This document shows, one piece after another, positions 9,560 to 19,915 of a stretch of 64,000 bases of DNA. Positions within the stretch are counted from its first letter, which is position 1. Each line of letters starts with the position of its first letter. The stretch comes from Trichobilharzia regenti (lineage: Eukaryota > Platyhelminthes > Trematoda > Strigeidida > Schistosomatidae). Under the pieces are notes generated by a model. It did not search any database and was not told where the DNA came from. It worked only from the letters and a program-made list of their open reading frames with translations. The position numbers and the translations under genes were made by a program. Location of the stretch: positions 166,779,509 through 166,843,508 of the forward strand of contig OX235262.1 in assembly GCA_944472135.2 (NCBI GenBank), given 5' to 3'.

Positions 9560-10262
9560 TTTATTTTAAAGATCACACAGCGATTCAGTATTAACAACCA
9601 TAGAAAAACAAAGATTATCAATGACAATGACGAAAATAGTGAAAATTATACAGAGTTCAAAGTCTCTGTAGTTCTGCCGTGCAAAGAAAGGACGTCAGAG
9701 GCCTTACGTAGAATTCCCACTGTCATTGGAATTAGGATGCCATTTAAACCAACCAATCAGCCAACTCTCTCAGAGATAAACTTTGTCTGCTCAAGCACCC
9801 AGTAGATCCAATTAAGAAAAATAATATATTTTACCAAATACCATGTAATGACTATTATTGACATCAGTGACATAGGTCAAACTAATAGATCGAGGCCAAC
9901 TAGATTATTCGAACAGGAATTTAGTTAGCGCTAGAATGATTGACCCTGTTAAGCTAAATAACCTAGGAAACAGCTCTGCCATAGCATTGCACTGCATTCA
10001 CTTGCATGTACCCACACAACAGGGTGGAACAGGGTGAGAGTATTAAAAAGTGGTGTAGTTAGGTGGAGAGAGAGAGAGGTTGTTGACTGAAGCTTTATTT
10101 ATCGATTCAACACCGCATACGTGCAGGCGGAATGACGCGACGCCTATACTGGACATATGGAAAGTGGCAACAAAGTGAAGCTGGAGAGTCAGGAAGACAG
10201 GAAATATATGTGTAAGATCAATTGTGAAACTGTGTGACTAAAATTGATACGGTTAGAGGATT
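9560..10262 (+). mobile_element. PLE-A fragment, linker plus GIY-YIG region
   Basis: Fragmented plus-strand translation shows LRRIPTVIGIRMPFKPTNQP, a degraded block ending KKNNIFYQIPC, then DIGQTNRSRPTRLF. This is the Penelope-like order of linker, two-stranded motif and YIG-type motif. It resembles IGQSSRT-type sequence in the copy at 59265-60170 and FKPTDSIRNKLCRLKNP in the copy at 26104-26370. Downstream it has LLTEALFIDST, also found (as LITEALFIEST) in 59265-60170. Many frameshifts and stops. Confidence 0.75.
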
Positions 10263-10424
10263 TAATCATAAACAAACATCAGTTAGAGAACCATTGGCTA
10301 GCCCGAGAGAACTGGGTAGCTGTTTCATTCTAGTTTTGGGATTCTTCATCGGTACGCACCCACTGGGGTTCAAAACCAGGACATTCTGGTTATAAGGCGA
10401 GCCCGTAGACCATTAAGCCACTGG
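10262..10424 (-). mobile_element. SINE-A, 3' part (minus) of an inverted pair
   Basis: In reverse complement: a tRNA-like segment with GGTCTACGGGCTCGCCTTAT, then CCGATGAAGAATCCCAAAAC, TGAAACAGCTACCC and a GGTTCTCTAACTGATGTTTG end. The hammerhead box CTGATGA is CCGATGA. Confidence 0.75.
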
Positions 10425-10427
10425 GCG

Positions 10428-10590
10428 CTCGGTTCGAACCCTCGGGGGGGGTGAGCACTAATGAAGAGTCCCAAAACCAGGACGAAACAACTATCTAGTA
10501 CTCCCAGTCGGTTTTCCAATGGTTCTCTAACTGATGTTAGCTCATGATGAAATCTTTCAACCAGTCAAACACAGTTCCCTACAAAACCAA
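10428..10590 (+). mobile_element. SINE-A, 3' part (plus) of an inverted pair
   Basis: Starts at a GGTTCGAACCC B box, followed by CTAATGAAGAGTCCC, AGGACGAAACAAC and TTCCAATGGTTCTCTAACTG. The catalytic box has G to A (CTAATGA). It lies head to head with the minus copy ending at 10424. Confidence 0.75.
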
Positions 10591-10594
10591 TACT

Positions 10595-10740
10595 TGAAAA
10601 TCGATTTGATTATGAGTAATGATTTATGTTTGACACGTCATCCAGTCGTTAATAATTCATCGCTGTGTGATATTTAATTAAAATAAACTTATCTAACATG
10701 GAATTACATTCTACCATGGTGGCGAAGTTCTGCTCCTACA
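10595..10740 (+). mobile_element. PLE-A 3'-terminal fragment
   Basis: Contains GATTATGAGTAATGATTTAT, GACACGTCATCCAGTCGTTA and ATAATTCATCGCTGTGTGAT, matching the PLE-A tail. It lies between SINE-A pieces. Confidence 0.6.
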
Positions 10741-10744
10741 TTGG

Positions 10745-11030
10745 TTTGTAGGGATTTGATTTATTTCAAATTTGATGACTAGTTTACATCATGTGGAGAA
10801 CCGCTGGAAAACCAGTAAGTTCTACCTAGTTCAGCATCCATTGGAAGCACGCATCCACCGGGTTTGGAATCCAGGACTATCCGGTCACTAAGGCAAACTC
10901 GTAGACAATTCAGCCAATGGGACTCGATCCAATGTCCCATGAATTTCAACTTATACCAATTGGTGATTTTAGCGTGAACACTAATCAATGTCATCGAGGA
11001 GTACTGCTCCTCACGTTACTTATTGGTAGA
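10745..11030 (-). mobile_element. SINE-A, degraded copy
   Basis: In reverse complement: body sequence with GAATTTCAACTT counterpart, CCCATTGGCTGAATTGTCTA (A-box region), a degraded B box and TTTTCCAGCGGTTCTCCACA at the 3' end. The hammerhead region is lost. Confidence 0.6.
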
Positions 11031-11032
11031 TG

Positions 11033-11036
11033 CTGG
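11033..11036. repeat. Target-site duplication CTGG of solo LTR 1
   Basis: CTGG at 11033-11036 is repeated exactly at 11360-11363, immediately outside the TG...CA-bounded LTR. Confidence 0.7.
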
Positions 11037-11359
11037 TGTAACAACAGAAGACAAGGGCCGGGCAACAGATCGTTTTATTATGAAAATCAACACGTATTTA
11101 TACATATTTCACATACACTATTATAGACAAGCGCAGTCATCTGATTGGTTGTTTATCAGAAGTTAGGCAGACAAACGCAGGCTTCTGATTGGTTGTTTCG
11201 GGATTCCTTAACAAATAGAGTTCTCTATCTGCGAATCATATTTTGCCACGTTAGCTTTGCTGTGATTGGTTGTTGACTCAGCCTTGTTCATATTTTCTCA
11301 CGGCCCATATTAACGTAGCTTAGTGTCAACCAATCGGCTAGCAGCCTGCTCTCACCACA
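11037..11359. mobile_element. Solo LTR 1 (LTR retrotransposon)
   Basis: A 323-bp unit bounded by TGTAACAACAG and CTCACCACA, flanked by the 4-bp repeat CTGG. It aligns along its length with 43881-44218, which has its own different 4-bp flanking repeat. That combination is what a solo LTR left by LTR-LTR recombination looks like; 4-bp duplications fit Gypsy-type integrases. It contains several GATTGG/CCAAT boxes (about 11140, 11188, 11261, 11331), possible promoter elements of the LTR. Orientation is arbitrary because no internal region remains. Confidence 0.75.
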
Positions 11360-11489
11360 CTGGAATTTATGGGACATTGGATTGTTTCTTTAATTGGTTA
11401 CAGTAACTAAGTAAATGTATGTTGAAACGCATACTGACGCAAACGGGTAGTCATTAAGTTATGATAGGGAAGTTTTCAAGTAGTATTAA

Positions 11490-12660
11490 AATGATTTGTG
11501 ATACAAAAAAGACGTAAACAGCGAAGAAAGTTTTCTTTTCGATGATTCATTTTCATCAGCTGTACGGTCGTAATTTAATCTCACAAAGAATTCTTAAGAC
11601 CTACCAGATACAGATAAAATTTGTCCTCGTGACTTTTTATATAATCTAGAAGGGGTGACTAATTTGACATTAGAAAAGAGGCAGAGGTTGAGATGACGCA
11701 ATAAGTGTGAGAAAATGACTAATCAATATAATTGTGTAGATTGGACAAGAACTAGTGGCAAGACTATAAAGCGTTCTTGTAAAATCTGTATGAAAACGCA
11801 ATGTTATTAATGAACAGCAGTAGAGTGATAGTAAGATAAGTATGATAATAATAATAGCAAACTTACATAATAAAAGGAATCAAAATTGTAGTGAGAACGT
11901 TAATCTGGCCACTGTAGGGGGAGTGAATGTATATGGTGCTTTTGAATGCAGAAGTCTAGTTTCAGATCCCAAATTGCCAATGGTTCAGCTATGTATACAT
12001 GACGTATTCAAAGGCCTTTCGTACGATATTGAGGGACTCTGTGTAGCATTGTGAAGCATTCATTTGGGGATGCTTGATGTCCGGAGTTGACAAGGTGTTC
12101 GAGGATGCAACTGCCAATATTATTCTTTTCTCCTTTGGCTAGACTAGCTGAACAGTGTTCCAGAATGCGTTTGGTGACTTGACGTAGCATACAGTGAATA
12201 TACTTTGCTCCACATGAACAAGTAAACTGACACATGCACATTGAGGTGGCTAAAAGCGGTATCTTATCCTTAACGTTAGACTGGATAAATTGTCTGCTGG
12301 AGAATGTGATGCGTCAGGTAGCTGCTTGAAATGCCTTCTTCAGACATTTAAAAGGTGGTTTCAAAGAATTTCCGCTTCGAAGTCACCTTTATATTCCAGG
12401 TTCATGAAGAGAGTTTTCTAAGGAACAGTTGTGAATTTTGGCGGTGGAGGCTTTTCCTTCATGTTCTGTCTATGAATCTTGGTGGATAAGCGTTCTGTTT
12501 ATTAGGGTTTCACGCAAACAATTTAACTCATTCTCTATCGCATCTTCCGAACAGATTTTTCGAATCCTTGAATATAATTTACGTACTAAGTTCTGCTTTC
12601 GGACCAGTGGGAAGAATCTCCGGAAGTTGATGGCCTGTCCCCTGCATGTTGGCTTGTGAT
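11490..12660 (-). pseudogene. PLE-B Penelope-like element, linker and GIY-YIG endonuclease remnant
   Basis: Minus-strand translation in changing frames gives, in order, RGQAINFRRFFPLVRKQNLV and CSEDAIENELNCLRETLINR (12660-12440, region after the reverse transcriptase). Then IQSNVKDKIPLLATSMCMCQ and FTCSCGAKYIHCMLRQVTKR with ILEHLVNSGH (12300-12090, GIY-YIG domain), then the non-coding 3' region down to 11490. In the catalytic motif the usual YIG.T appears as YIHCM, so the nuclease is degraded. A 3' part of the same family is at 44840-45745 (-). Confidence 0.85.
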
Positions 12661-12754
12661 ATATTAATCTACTTCTAGATTATTTAATTTAGTATGGTCA
12701 CTCTTTCTATATCTAGCTTAATTTCGAATATTTAACTGACCTGAATCTGCTGAT

Positions 12755-12995
12755 CTGACCTATGTAACTGATCTCACAATCAATACGTCGGATCAACACT
12801 AAACTCATACAATAGAAATAACGCAACGCCCATACCGGATATATATGGGAACGCGTAATAAAAAACAGTAGTAGGGAGTAGAACTATATAGAGCGAGTTA
12901 TTAAGTTGTTTGGATACACTGATATGATTATGAGTGGGAATAAACTGTACTCCACCACAGTGTTCAAATTCTACTCTAATATTAATTGTGCTTAG
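12755..12995 (+). mobile_element. PLE-A 3' fragment
   Basis: AACGCAACGCCCATACCGGA and GATATGATTATGAGTGGGAA align with 10128-10150 and with the PLE-A tail. Heavily decayed. Confidence 0.5.
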
Positions 12996-13094
12996 TTATA
13001 TCTTAAGTCATCGAAAATGCCTGAAGATGACAAGTGAGTCAATATCGGAGATTACTTAGAGTGAAATTAGCCATAACAATAGTAGAATGTCTGC

Positions 13095-13258
13095 CAACTA
13101 CGCCTCATATGGTCCGGAGTTCGATCCCAGGCCGACGCACTCCTTCACCTCGCTTAGCCAGTAATAAGACTTGCAGAGAGGGAAGGTTAGGCATGAGGCT
13201 GGCTAGCAACCTCATCCCGTAAAAATAAACATTCCGCTGGGAATATAAAGGAATAAAA
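13095..13258 (+). mobile_element. SINE-B1, plus-strand copy with partial head
   Basis: Contains GGAGTTCGATCCCAGGCCGA (B box), CACCTCGCTTAGCCAGTAAT, GGCATGAGGCTGGCTAGCAA and a tail CATTCCGCTGGGAATATAAA. The start of the head and part of the tail are deleted relative to 6218-6455. Confidence 0.75.
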
Positions 13259-13309
13259 ACGAAAGAATACGGATGGGGACTATCATACTTTATCACAGAT
13301 GGAGTTCAC

Positions 13310-13640
13310 ACCATGACAGTTGAAGGCGTTGAACAAACTTCGTCTGTATACTGAGATGTGGCTTTTTATTTCAATGGCCTAAGCTTCAGTAATACAGATG
13401 TGTCAGAGATACAGTGATCTGGGAAAGTTATTTTTCACCTTGTAGAAAACCTTAAAAGAAGAGGCTAAAGGGATATAGTGACCAGTATCGACCCGATGTT
13501 CAATTATCACGCTTTTTATAGCCCTACTTCCAACTCGTCTTAACCTTGCAGGATAATGTTCTTGCAACCTGTTGGAGAAAACCCAAGTCAAACGACCGAT
13601 AAACCTCTCTCCACGTGAGCAGGTTAATTGTAGAACAATA
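13310..13640 (-). pseudogene. PLE-C GIY-YIG endonuclease fragment
   Basis: Minus strand encodes CSRGERFIGRLTWVFSNRLQ, then EHYPARLRRVGSRAIKSVII and EHRVDTGHYIPLASSFKVFY, the GIY-YIG domain of Penelope-like elements with its Cys-rich lead-in, the FIGR catalytic motif and the trailing HxxxTGH motif. The open stretch runs to a stop at 13403. Upstream reverse transcriptase is absent. Confidence 0.8.
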
Positions 13641-14214
13641 CAGTACGGGGAGTTATTCGTTAGGGCTAAACAGTTATGATTTGGTTTAAATCTAGTTCAA
13701 AATTCATGAGTTTTTTCTTGTCCATTTATCCATGTGATATAATGTATGATTATTATCATCCACAAATGTTTATTTGAATTGACTAGGTATTGGTTATCTT
13801 TGGAAAATACTCTTCCACCCCTCTCCCTCTTGCATCTGACCATTTTAATTCATTTAACAATACATGATAAAATATAACGATTAGAATGAATAAATTATCC
13901 ATTTGATCAGATAACGAAGTTCTACATTTATTATTCCATTTCTGCAAACAAAGACCAACTGATGTCAACTGACCATTTAATAGAAGTTTAAAGTTATTTT
14001 AGTGGGAAGCACAAACCATAATTTAATCCATTTGAAGTCTGACAGTAAAAAGTAATCATGATGAGAAAATAAATTACGAAACTCAAATTACCTTCTGGCT
14101 ACAGGATGAAGTTGCTTCGAGTTCTAGTGTGTATTAGTGACCATTGGGGTCCACCAACACGTCGGGAGTGAGGAGAAATTCTCACCAATTAGATTAGCTG
14201 ACAGTCACACTAAA
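13641..14214. other. Unassigned stretch
   Basis: AT-rich, no recognised element. Confidence 0.3.
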
Positions 14215-14425
14215 ATCACGAATTAGTGTAAGCTAGAATTCATAAGCCATTGAATCGGGTCCCAGAGTCTGAATGGTCTACGAGCTCTCCATGTAACTGG
14301 AATGTCCTGGGCCCGGACCCTAGTGGGTGTATACTGCCGAATAGTTTGGAACCGGTCTGCTGTTCCCAGTGATTCTTCAACTGATGTTAGCTCATGATAA
14401 AACCTGGAACAAGACCATTTGCTAC
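14215..14425 (+). mobile_element. SINE-A, degraded copy
   Basis: Body AGAATTCATAAGCCATTGAA, tRNA-like GTCTGAATGGTCTACGAGCT, a B box altered to GGCCCGGACCC, and the 3' end CTTCAACTGATGTTAGCTCA. The hammerhead box is lost (CTGCCGA). Confidence 0.7.
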
Positions 14426-14926
14426 AAATTACCTCTTAAAAGTACCATGGAATATTCAGGTACAAAAATATGAAATTTCTAGAAGTACGATAGTCACAAT
14501 TAAGTGAGAAATTTCTTAGATTTGAGAAACATTTTTGCTATACATTTATTGAAATATATCAGAGGGTAATTGTTAAATTGATAGCATTCACTTTTGAACC
14601 ACAGAGGTGTATAAAGGAGGCGAAATAGATTGAGAATGATTCTTTACAGAATTTTTAATTCAAATTTTGCGGATCAGCATAATTCTCCATTAAGTTGTCT
14701 AATTTTAATTTTGGCTACTAATGAGTAGTAACATAAAAACTACTTTAATTTCCATCGAGGATACGTCATGATTTTTGAGCAGGGAACTTATATATAAATA
14801 TCCAGACCAAGTTCACATTTAACATTTTGAAAAAAATGGGTTTTGGGCATGTGATTTTCATTATTATAAAAGCTTTTGTATTTCTCAATGAATGAAAAAC
14901 AAAACAATATTACTTTTATTTGTCTC
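14426..14926. other. Unassigned stretch
   Basis: AT-rich, no recognised element. Confidence 0.3.
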
Positions 14927-16735
14927 CGTCTGTCTGTCTGTTTTCGACATAGAACTATGCACATATGTGCGGAAGTTCAAGTCGCCACACTCCCTCATTG
15001 TAGCACACAAAGCAAGCGAAGAAAGTTCAAGAAAACATGATAGACACAGTAAACAGAGGTGTGAGACAAAGGAATAGTAATAACGCAGAACAAAACAGTT
15101 TCATTGGAAATCATAAGTCACAAGGAGTGGATTCATGTGCGCCAACGATTGAGAACAATTTTGAGCCATATCACCAGCTGTTTCCAACCATTGGTTTTTA
15201 CCGTCCCGAGGACCCCAACCAGGCGATCAGTCTACACCTTCCTACGTAGCTGGATTAAGCTAACTGTTATGGATTAGATTGACTGGTGCCGTGTTTTCGT
15301 TTGACCGCCGCTAGCCTGACCCCATATCAGCTAACATTGCCTGTCGGCCGATGAAGGCGATGACTAGGCATACGTAACACATCCTAACCATCTCAGTCGA
15401 TGCAGCTTCACAGCCTCGTCGATTGATTTCGCCTCCTTACCTAGCAATCGATCGACGCCCAACCTCAATATTGCTCACCTTATTTACCACTTCACACGGG
15501 AGATAGAACACAGGCACCTATGGTCAAAGACAGCTAACCGGGATTTTCATATCTTCCACTCTCAGTGGCCAGGTCTCGCAGCTAGCCATAAAGGAGGATG
15601 GAGCGGACTGATGAGCAGTACACCCGCCCTTTGGTCGATAGCCAGCTGGATATGATGTCTACGCCAGAGACGGCGTAAACTAGCAAATGCGAAACGAACC
15701 CCCTGTATCCGTGCTGGGATTTCGTCAGAGATCAACCCGTTGGGGCTGATGGTACTTCCCAAATAAGTGAAGCGGTCAACGTGCTCTATCACCTCACTTC
15801 CTATTTTTAATCTAGAAGTCGGTGTAGTCCAGTCCTGTAACATCATCTTGCATTTGGCGGGAGCGAATCGCATGTCAAACATTCGTAGATTGCAGCTCAA
15901 GGTGTTTAGAAGACTCTGCATTTTTTCAGCGTCCTCATCTAGTAGGAGTATATCGTCTGCATATTCTAAACCAACGAGATTATTCCCTGGTAGCAAGTCA
16001 ATCCCTGAGTCGCTGAAGTCACCTAGGGTTAAGTCCATTAACACAACTATGATGAAGTTGAATAGAAAAGGGGATAATGGGCATCCTTGACGGACATCAC
16101 TAGTCGTCACCAGTTCAGATGACAGCTCGCCGTAAGCCCTCACCTGGCTGTATGAGTACGAGTAGAGTGCCTTAGTCAGTGCAATATATTTTCTCAGAAT
16201 TTCCTTTACGGCCAAGCATCTCCAGAGAACTTCTCGATCGACAGAATCGAATTCCGCCTTTAGGTCAAGAAATGTAATGATTGTTGGACTCCGGTAAGAA
16301 TTCCTATGTTCTAGAATCTGTCGGAGGGTGAAGATATGATCAATACACCCTCTTCGTGGTCTAAAGCCTGTCTCGCTCTCTCGTGTTTGTGCCTCCCGGG
16401 CACCACTTAGTCTACGCATGATTATTGAGCCTAAGACTTTAGATACCATATTAGTCAAGCTAATCCCTCTGTGATTATCACAGGAAGACTTGTCTCCCTT
16501 CTTGTATATGGGGATAATCAGTGACTGACACCAACCCGATGGGACTTCTTCTGATTCCCAGACGCTGCCTAGTACCTCAGTTAATCCAGACAGTAAGCTG
16601 TCTCCACCGTACTTAAATACCTCTGGAGTCATTCCATCAGGTCCTGCTGCTTTGCCTTGATTTAGATTGGTGACAGCTTTAGTAACCCCAGTTTTAATTT
16701 TACTTACGACCCGCCAATTAATGCTAATAGCTTTA
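14927..16735 (-). mobile_element. RTE-B LINE, left-arm copy, 5'-truncated
   Basis: From an (ACAG)n-type 3' end near 14927 to about 16735. It covers the reverse transcriptase and a decayed C-terminal region; the endonuclease is missing. Positions 15157-16735 form most of the left arm of a large inverted repeat whose right arm is 17443-19338. RTE-clade relatives in schistosomes include SR2/SjR2; I cannot assign the exact family. Confidence 0.88.
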
Positions 16736-17056
16736 TCAAACTATTATTAAACCAGAATGCACAGAACCTCAGCTAATATTCATTACTTTAATCACCGTTC
16801 TTCAGTTTGAGGTAATTTTCACGTCATCAAGTGGGTTAATTCGTAAAGATATCAAAATCATGTTAGATTTGATGAGTGTATGAGTGTATAGAAACAACAT
16901 GCGTTTACATAGCGGAATTACTTATCAAATTTGTGTTGATTTTGCCACTTCATGGTGAGGGGAAGAGTGTTAGAGCCGTCAAATTCTGTCTTATTCTGTC
17001 ATTCCTATTTAGATGGTTTGAATTCCACTTAATGTGTGGTGCTTCTTCTTCATCTA
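15157..17056. repeat. Left arm of a 1.9-kb inverted repeat
   Basis: Reverse-complementary to 17443-19338 with very few differences apart from a cluster at about 16110-16230. The arm contains the RTE-B reverse transcriptase, a 320-bp extension and a 135-bp end piece that is also present at 19783-19915. Confidence 0.9.
15562..16632 (-). CDS. RTE-B reverse transcriptase fragment, open reading frame intact
   Basis: Uninterrupted 356 codons from MTPEVFKYGGDS; the same frame is open upstream through KAAGPDG (RT block 0-1), so the Met is not necessarily the start. Motifs in order: PSGWCQSLIIPIYKKGD, HRGISLTNMVSKVLGSI, TGFRPRRGCIDHI, FLDLKAEFDSVDREVLW, DVRQGCPLSPFLFNF, LEYADDILLL with catalytic YADD, and YLGSTISPNG. 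It ends WLAARPGH, before the C-terminal region, which continues only in other frames. The element could not move on its own: no endonuclease remains. Confidence 0.85.
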   Translation of the reverse strand: MTPEVFKYGGDSLLSGLTEVLGSVWESEEVPSGWCQSLIIPIYKKGDKSSCDNHRGISLTNMVSKVLGSIIMRRLSGAREAQTRESETGFRPRRGCIDHIFTLRQILEHRNSYRSPTIITFLDLKAEFDSVDREVLWRCLAVKEILRKYIALTKALYSYSYSQVRAYGELSSELVTTSDVRQGCPLSPFLFNFIIVVLMDLTLGDFSDSGIDLLPGNNLVGLEYADDILLLDEDAEKMQSLLNTLSCNLRMFDMRFAPAKCKMMLQDWTTPTSRLKIGSEVIEHVDRFTYLGSTISPNGLISDEIPARIQGVRFAFASLRRLWRRHHIQLAIDQRAGVLLISPLHPPLWLAARPGH

Positions 17057-17442
17057 TGAAATAGAATAGATACTCTACAGTGTGCTCATTTCATTCGATG
17101 TTGATTTCTTGTGAAATTTTTCTGATGTCTATTCCATGGCATTCTAAGCATCTCATCTTATAGACAATTAGATTGTCAATCTATTGGGATTCAGTCTTGT
17201 GTATAGACGAGGCTTCTGTTTAGTCCCCTGAGCATATACCAAGAAACTTAAGCTTCAAAGGAAGCAGATATTTGCCAAGTGCAATTAACAGACACCTTGA
17301 AGATACAGGTTATTTTGTTGAGATTTCCATATCCTTTAAAATCATATACTTACAAAGGACAGAAAGTTCACTACAGCTAGCTGAAGTAGTTACAAGTGCA
17401 CGTCTCAAAACAAACTTATACATACAAAAAGAGTGTTTAATC
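17057..17442 (+). mobile_element. PLE-C 3' coding fragment, spacer of the inverted repeat
   Basis: Encodes SAINRHLEDTGYFVEISISF, then RLKTNLYIQKECLI, the C-terminal part of the Penelope-like GIY-YIG domain (compare HLLDTGCEVEIEKSFKI and QPDLCVQKEAVISLSLPW at 27091-27480). The same segment occurs in reverse at 19393-19782, where it continues as ISLSLPW; here the frame instead runs into the right arm. Confidence 0.8.
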
Positions 17443-19338
17443 AGATCAAGAAGAAGCACCACACATTAAGTGGAATTCAAACCATCTAAATAGGAATGAC
17501 AGAATAAGACAGAATTTGACGGCTCTAACACTCTTCCCCTCACCATGAAGTGGCAAAATCAACACAAATTTGATAAGTAATTCCGCTATGTAAACGCATG
17601 TTGTTTCTATACACTCATACACTCATCAAATCTAACATGATTTTGATATCTTTACGAATTAACCCACTTGATGACGTGAAAATTACCTCAAACTGAAGAA
17701 CGGTGATTAAAGTAATGAATATTAGCTGAGGTTCTGTGCATTCTGGTTTAATAATAGTTTGATAAAGCTATTAGCATTAATTGGCGGGTCGTAAGTAAAA
17801 TTAAAACTGGGGTTACTAAAGCTGTCACCAATCTAAATCAAGGCAAAGCAGCAGGACCTGATGGAATGACTCCAGAGGTATTTAAGTACGGTGGAGACAG
17901 CTTACTGTCTGGATTAACTGAGGTACTAGGCAGCGTCTGGGAATCAGAAGAAGTCCCATCGGGTTGGTGTCAGTCACTGATTATCCCCATATACAAGAAG
18001 GGAGACAAGTCTTCCTGTGATAATCACAGAGGGATTAGCTTGACTAATATGGTATCTAAAGTCTTAGGCTCAATAATCATGCGTAGACTAAGTGGTGCCC
18101 GGGAGGCACAAACACGAGAGAGCCAGACAGGCTTTAGACCACGAAGAGGGTGTATTGATCATATCTTCACCCTCCGACAGATTCTAGAACATAGGAATTC
18201 TTACCGGAGTCCAACAATCATTACATTTCTTGACCTAAAGGCGGAATTCGATTCTGTCGATCGAGAAGTTCTCTGGAGATGCTTGGCTGTAAAGGGAATG
18301 ACGAGAAAATACATCGCACTGATCAATGCACTCTGCTCGAACTTATACAGACAGGTGAGGGTCTACGGCTAGTTGTCATCTGAACTGGTGACGACTAGTG
18401 GTGTCCGTCAAGGATGCCCATTATCCCCTTTTCTATTCAACTTCATCATAGATGTGTTAATGGACTTAACCCTAGGTGACTTCAGCGACTCAGGGATTGA
18501 CTTGCTACCAGGGAATAATCTCGTTGGTTTAGAATATGCAGACGATATACTCCTACTAGATGAGGACGCTGAAAAAATGCAGAGTCTTCTAAACACCTTG
18601 AGCTGCAATCTACGAATGTTTGACATGCGATTCGCTCCCGCCAAATGCAAGATGATGTTACAGGACTGGACTACACCGACTTCTAGATTAAAAATAGGAA
18701 GTGAGGTGGTAGAGCACGTTGACCGCTTCACTTATTTGGGAAGTACCATCAGCCCCAACGGGTTGATCTCTGACGAAATCCCAGCACGGATACAGGGGGT
18801 TCGTTTCGCATTTGCTAGTTTACGCCGTCTCTGGCGTAGACATCATATCCAGCTGGCTATCGACCAAAGGGCGGGTGTACTGCTCATCAGTCCGCTCCAT
18901 CCTCCTTTATGGCTAGCTGCGAGACCTGGCCACTGAGAGTGGAAGATATGAAAATCCCGGTTAGCTGTCTTTGACCATAGGTGCCTGTGTTCTATCTCCC
19001 GTGTGAAGTGGTAAATAAGGTGAGCAATATTGAGGTTAGGCGTCGATCGATTGCTAGGTAAGGAGGCGAAATCAATCGACGAGGCTGTGAAGCTGCATCG
19101 ACTGAGATGGTTAGGATGTGTTACGTATGCCTAGTCATCGCCTTCATCGGCCGACAGGCAATGTTAGCTGATATAAGGTCAGGCTAGCGGCGGTCAAATC
19201 AAAACATGGCACCAGTCAATGAAATTCACAACAGTTAGTTTAAGCCAATCACGTAGGAAGGTGTAGACTTCCTGGTTGGGGTCCTCGTGATGGTAAAAAC
19301 CAATGGTCGGAAACTATTGGTGATATGGCTCAAAATCC
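17443..19338. repeat. Right arm of a 1.9-kb inverted repeat
   Basis: Starts at AGATCAAGAAGAAGCACC and ends near 19338, where identity with the left arm stops abruptly in the RTE-B 3' region. Confidence 0.9.
17800..19338 (+). pseudogene. RTE-B LINE, right-arm copy, reverse transcriptase with one stop
   Basis: Plus-strand copy of the left-arm element. The reading frame runs 17866-18372, hits an in-frame TAG at 18370-18372 (GGC TAG where the left arm has GGC GAG), then continues 18376-18936 with GVRQGCPLSPFLFNF, LEYADDILLL and YLGSTISPNG intact. Around the stop the sequence differs from the left arm at many sites and partly follows the older copy at 3262-4710. The 3' end is cut at the arm boundary. 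Confidence 0.85.
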
Positions 19339-19350
19339 TCATATGGATGA

Positions 19351-19782
19351 CTAATCAACGTAATCAAAATGTAGATACCAGGGAAGTGAGAGGCTGATTA
19401 AACACTCTTTTTGTATGTATAAGTTTGTTTTGAGACGTTCACTTGTAACTGCTTCAGCTAGCTGTAGTGAACTTTCTGTCCTTTGTAAGTTTATGATTTT
19501 AAAGGATATGGAAATCTCAACAAAATAACCTGTATCTTCAAGGTGTCTGTTAATTGCACTTGGCAAATATCTGCTTCCTTTGAAGCTTAAGTTTCTTGGT
19601 ATATGCTCAGGGGACTAAACAGAAGCCTCGTCTATACACAAGACTGAATCCCAATAGATTGACAATCTAATTGTCTATAAGATGAGATGCTTAGAATGCC
19701 ATGGAATAGACATCAGAAAAATTTCACAAGAAATCAACATCGAATGAAATGAGCACACTGCAGAGTATCTATTCTATTTCAT
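19351..19782 (-). mobile_element. PLE-C 3' coding fragment, inverted copy of the spacer
   Basis: Minus strand encodes SAINRHLEDTGYFVEISISF, RLKTNLYIQKECLISLSLPW and a terminal HFDYVD. Its 5' portion matches the 17057-17442 spacer, so this is the same Penelope-like C-terminus in the other orientation. Confidence 0.8.
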
Positions 19783-19915
19783 AGATCAAGAAGAAGCACC
19801 ACACATTAAGTGGAATTCAAACCATCTAAATAGGAATGACAGAATAAGACAGAATTTGACTTGGCTCTAACACTCTTCCCCTCACCATGAAGTGGCAAAA
19901 TCAACACAAATTTGA
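19783..19915 (+). repeat. Third copy of the inverted-repeat end piece
   Basis: Begins GATCAAGAAGAAGCACCACA and ends CAACACAAATTTGAC; matches 17443-17570 (+) and 16925-17056 (-). Together 19393-19915 is the reverse complement of about 16920-17450, showing the PLE-C piece and this flank moved as one block. Confidence 0.85.

Noticed and set aside
11520..11580. CTGATGAAAATGAATCATCGAAAAG on the minus strand as a hammerhead
   Set aside because: The possible stem is three pairs, and the matching positions in the PLE-B copy near 45120 do not keep the boxes.
15767..16090. 107-codon frames antisense to the RTE-B reverse transcriptase (also 18408-18731)
   Set aside because: Mirror images of the RT frame in both arms; no independent evidence of coding.
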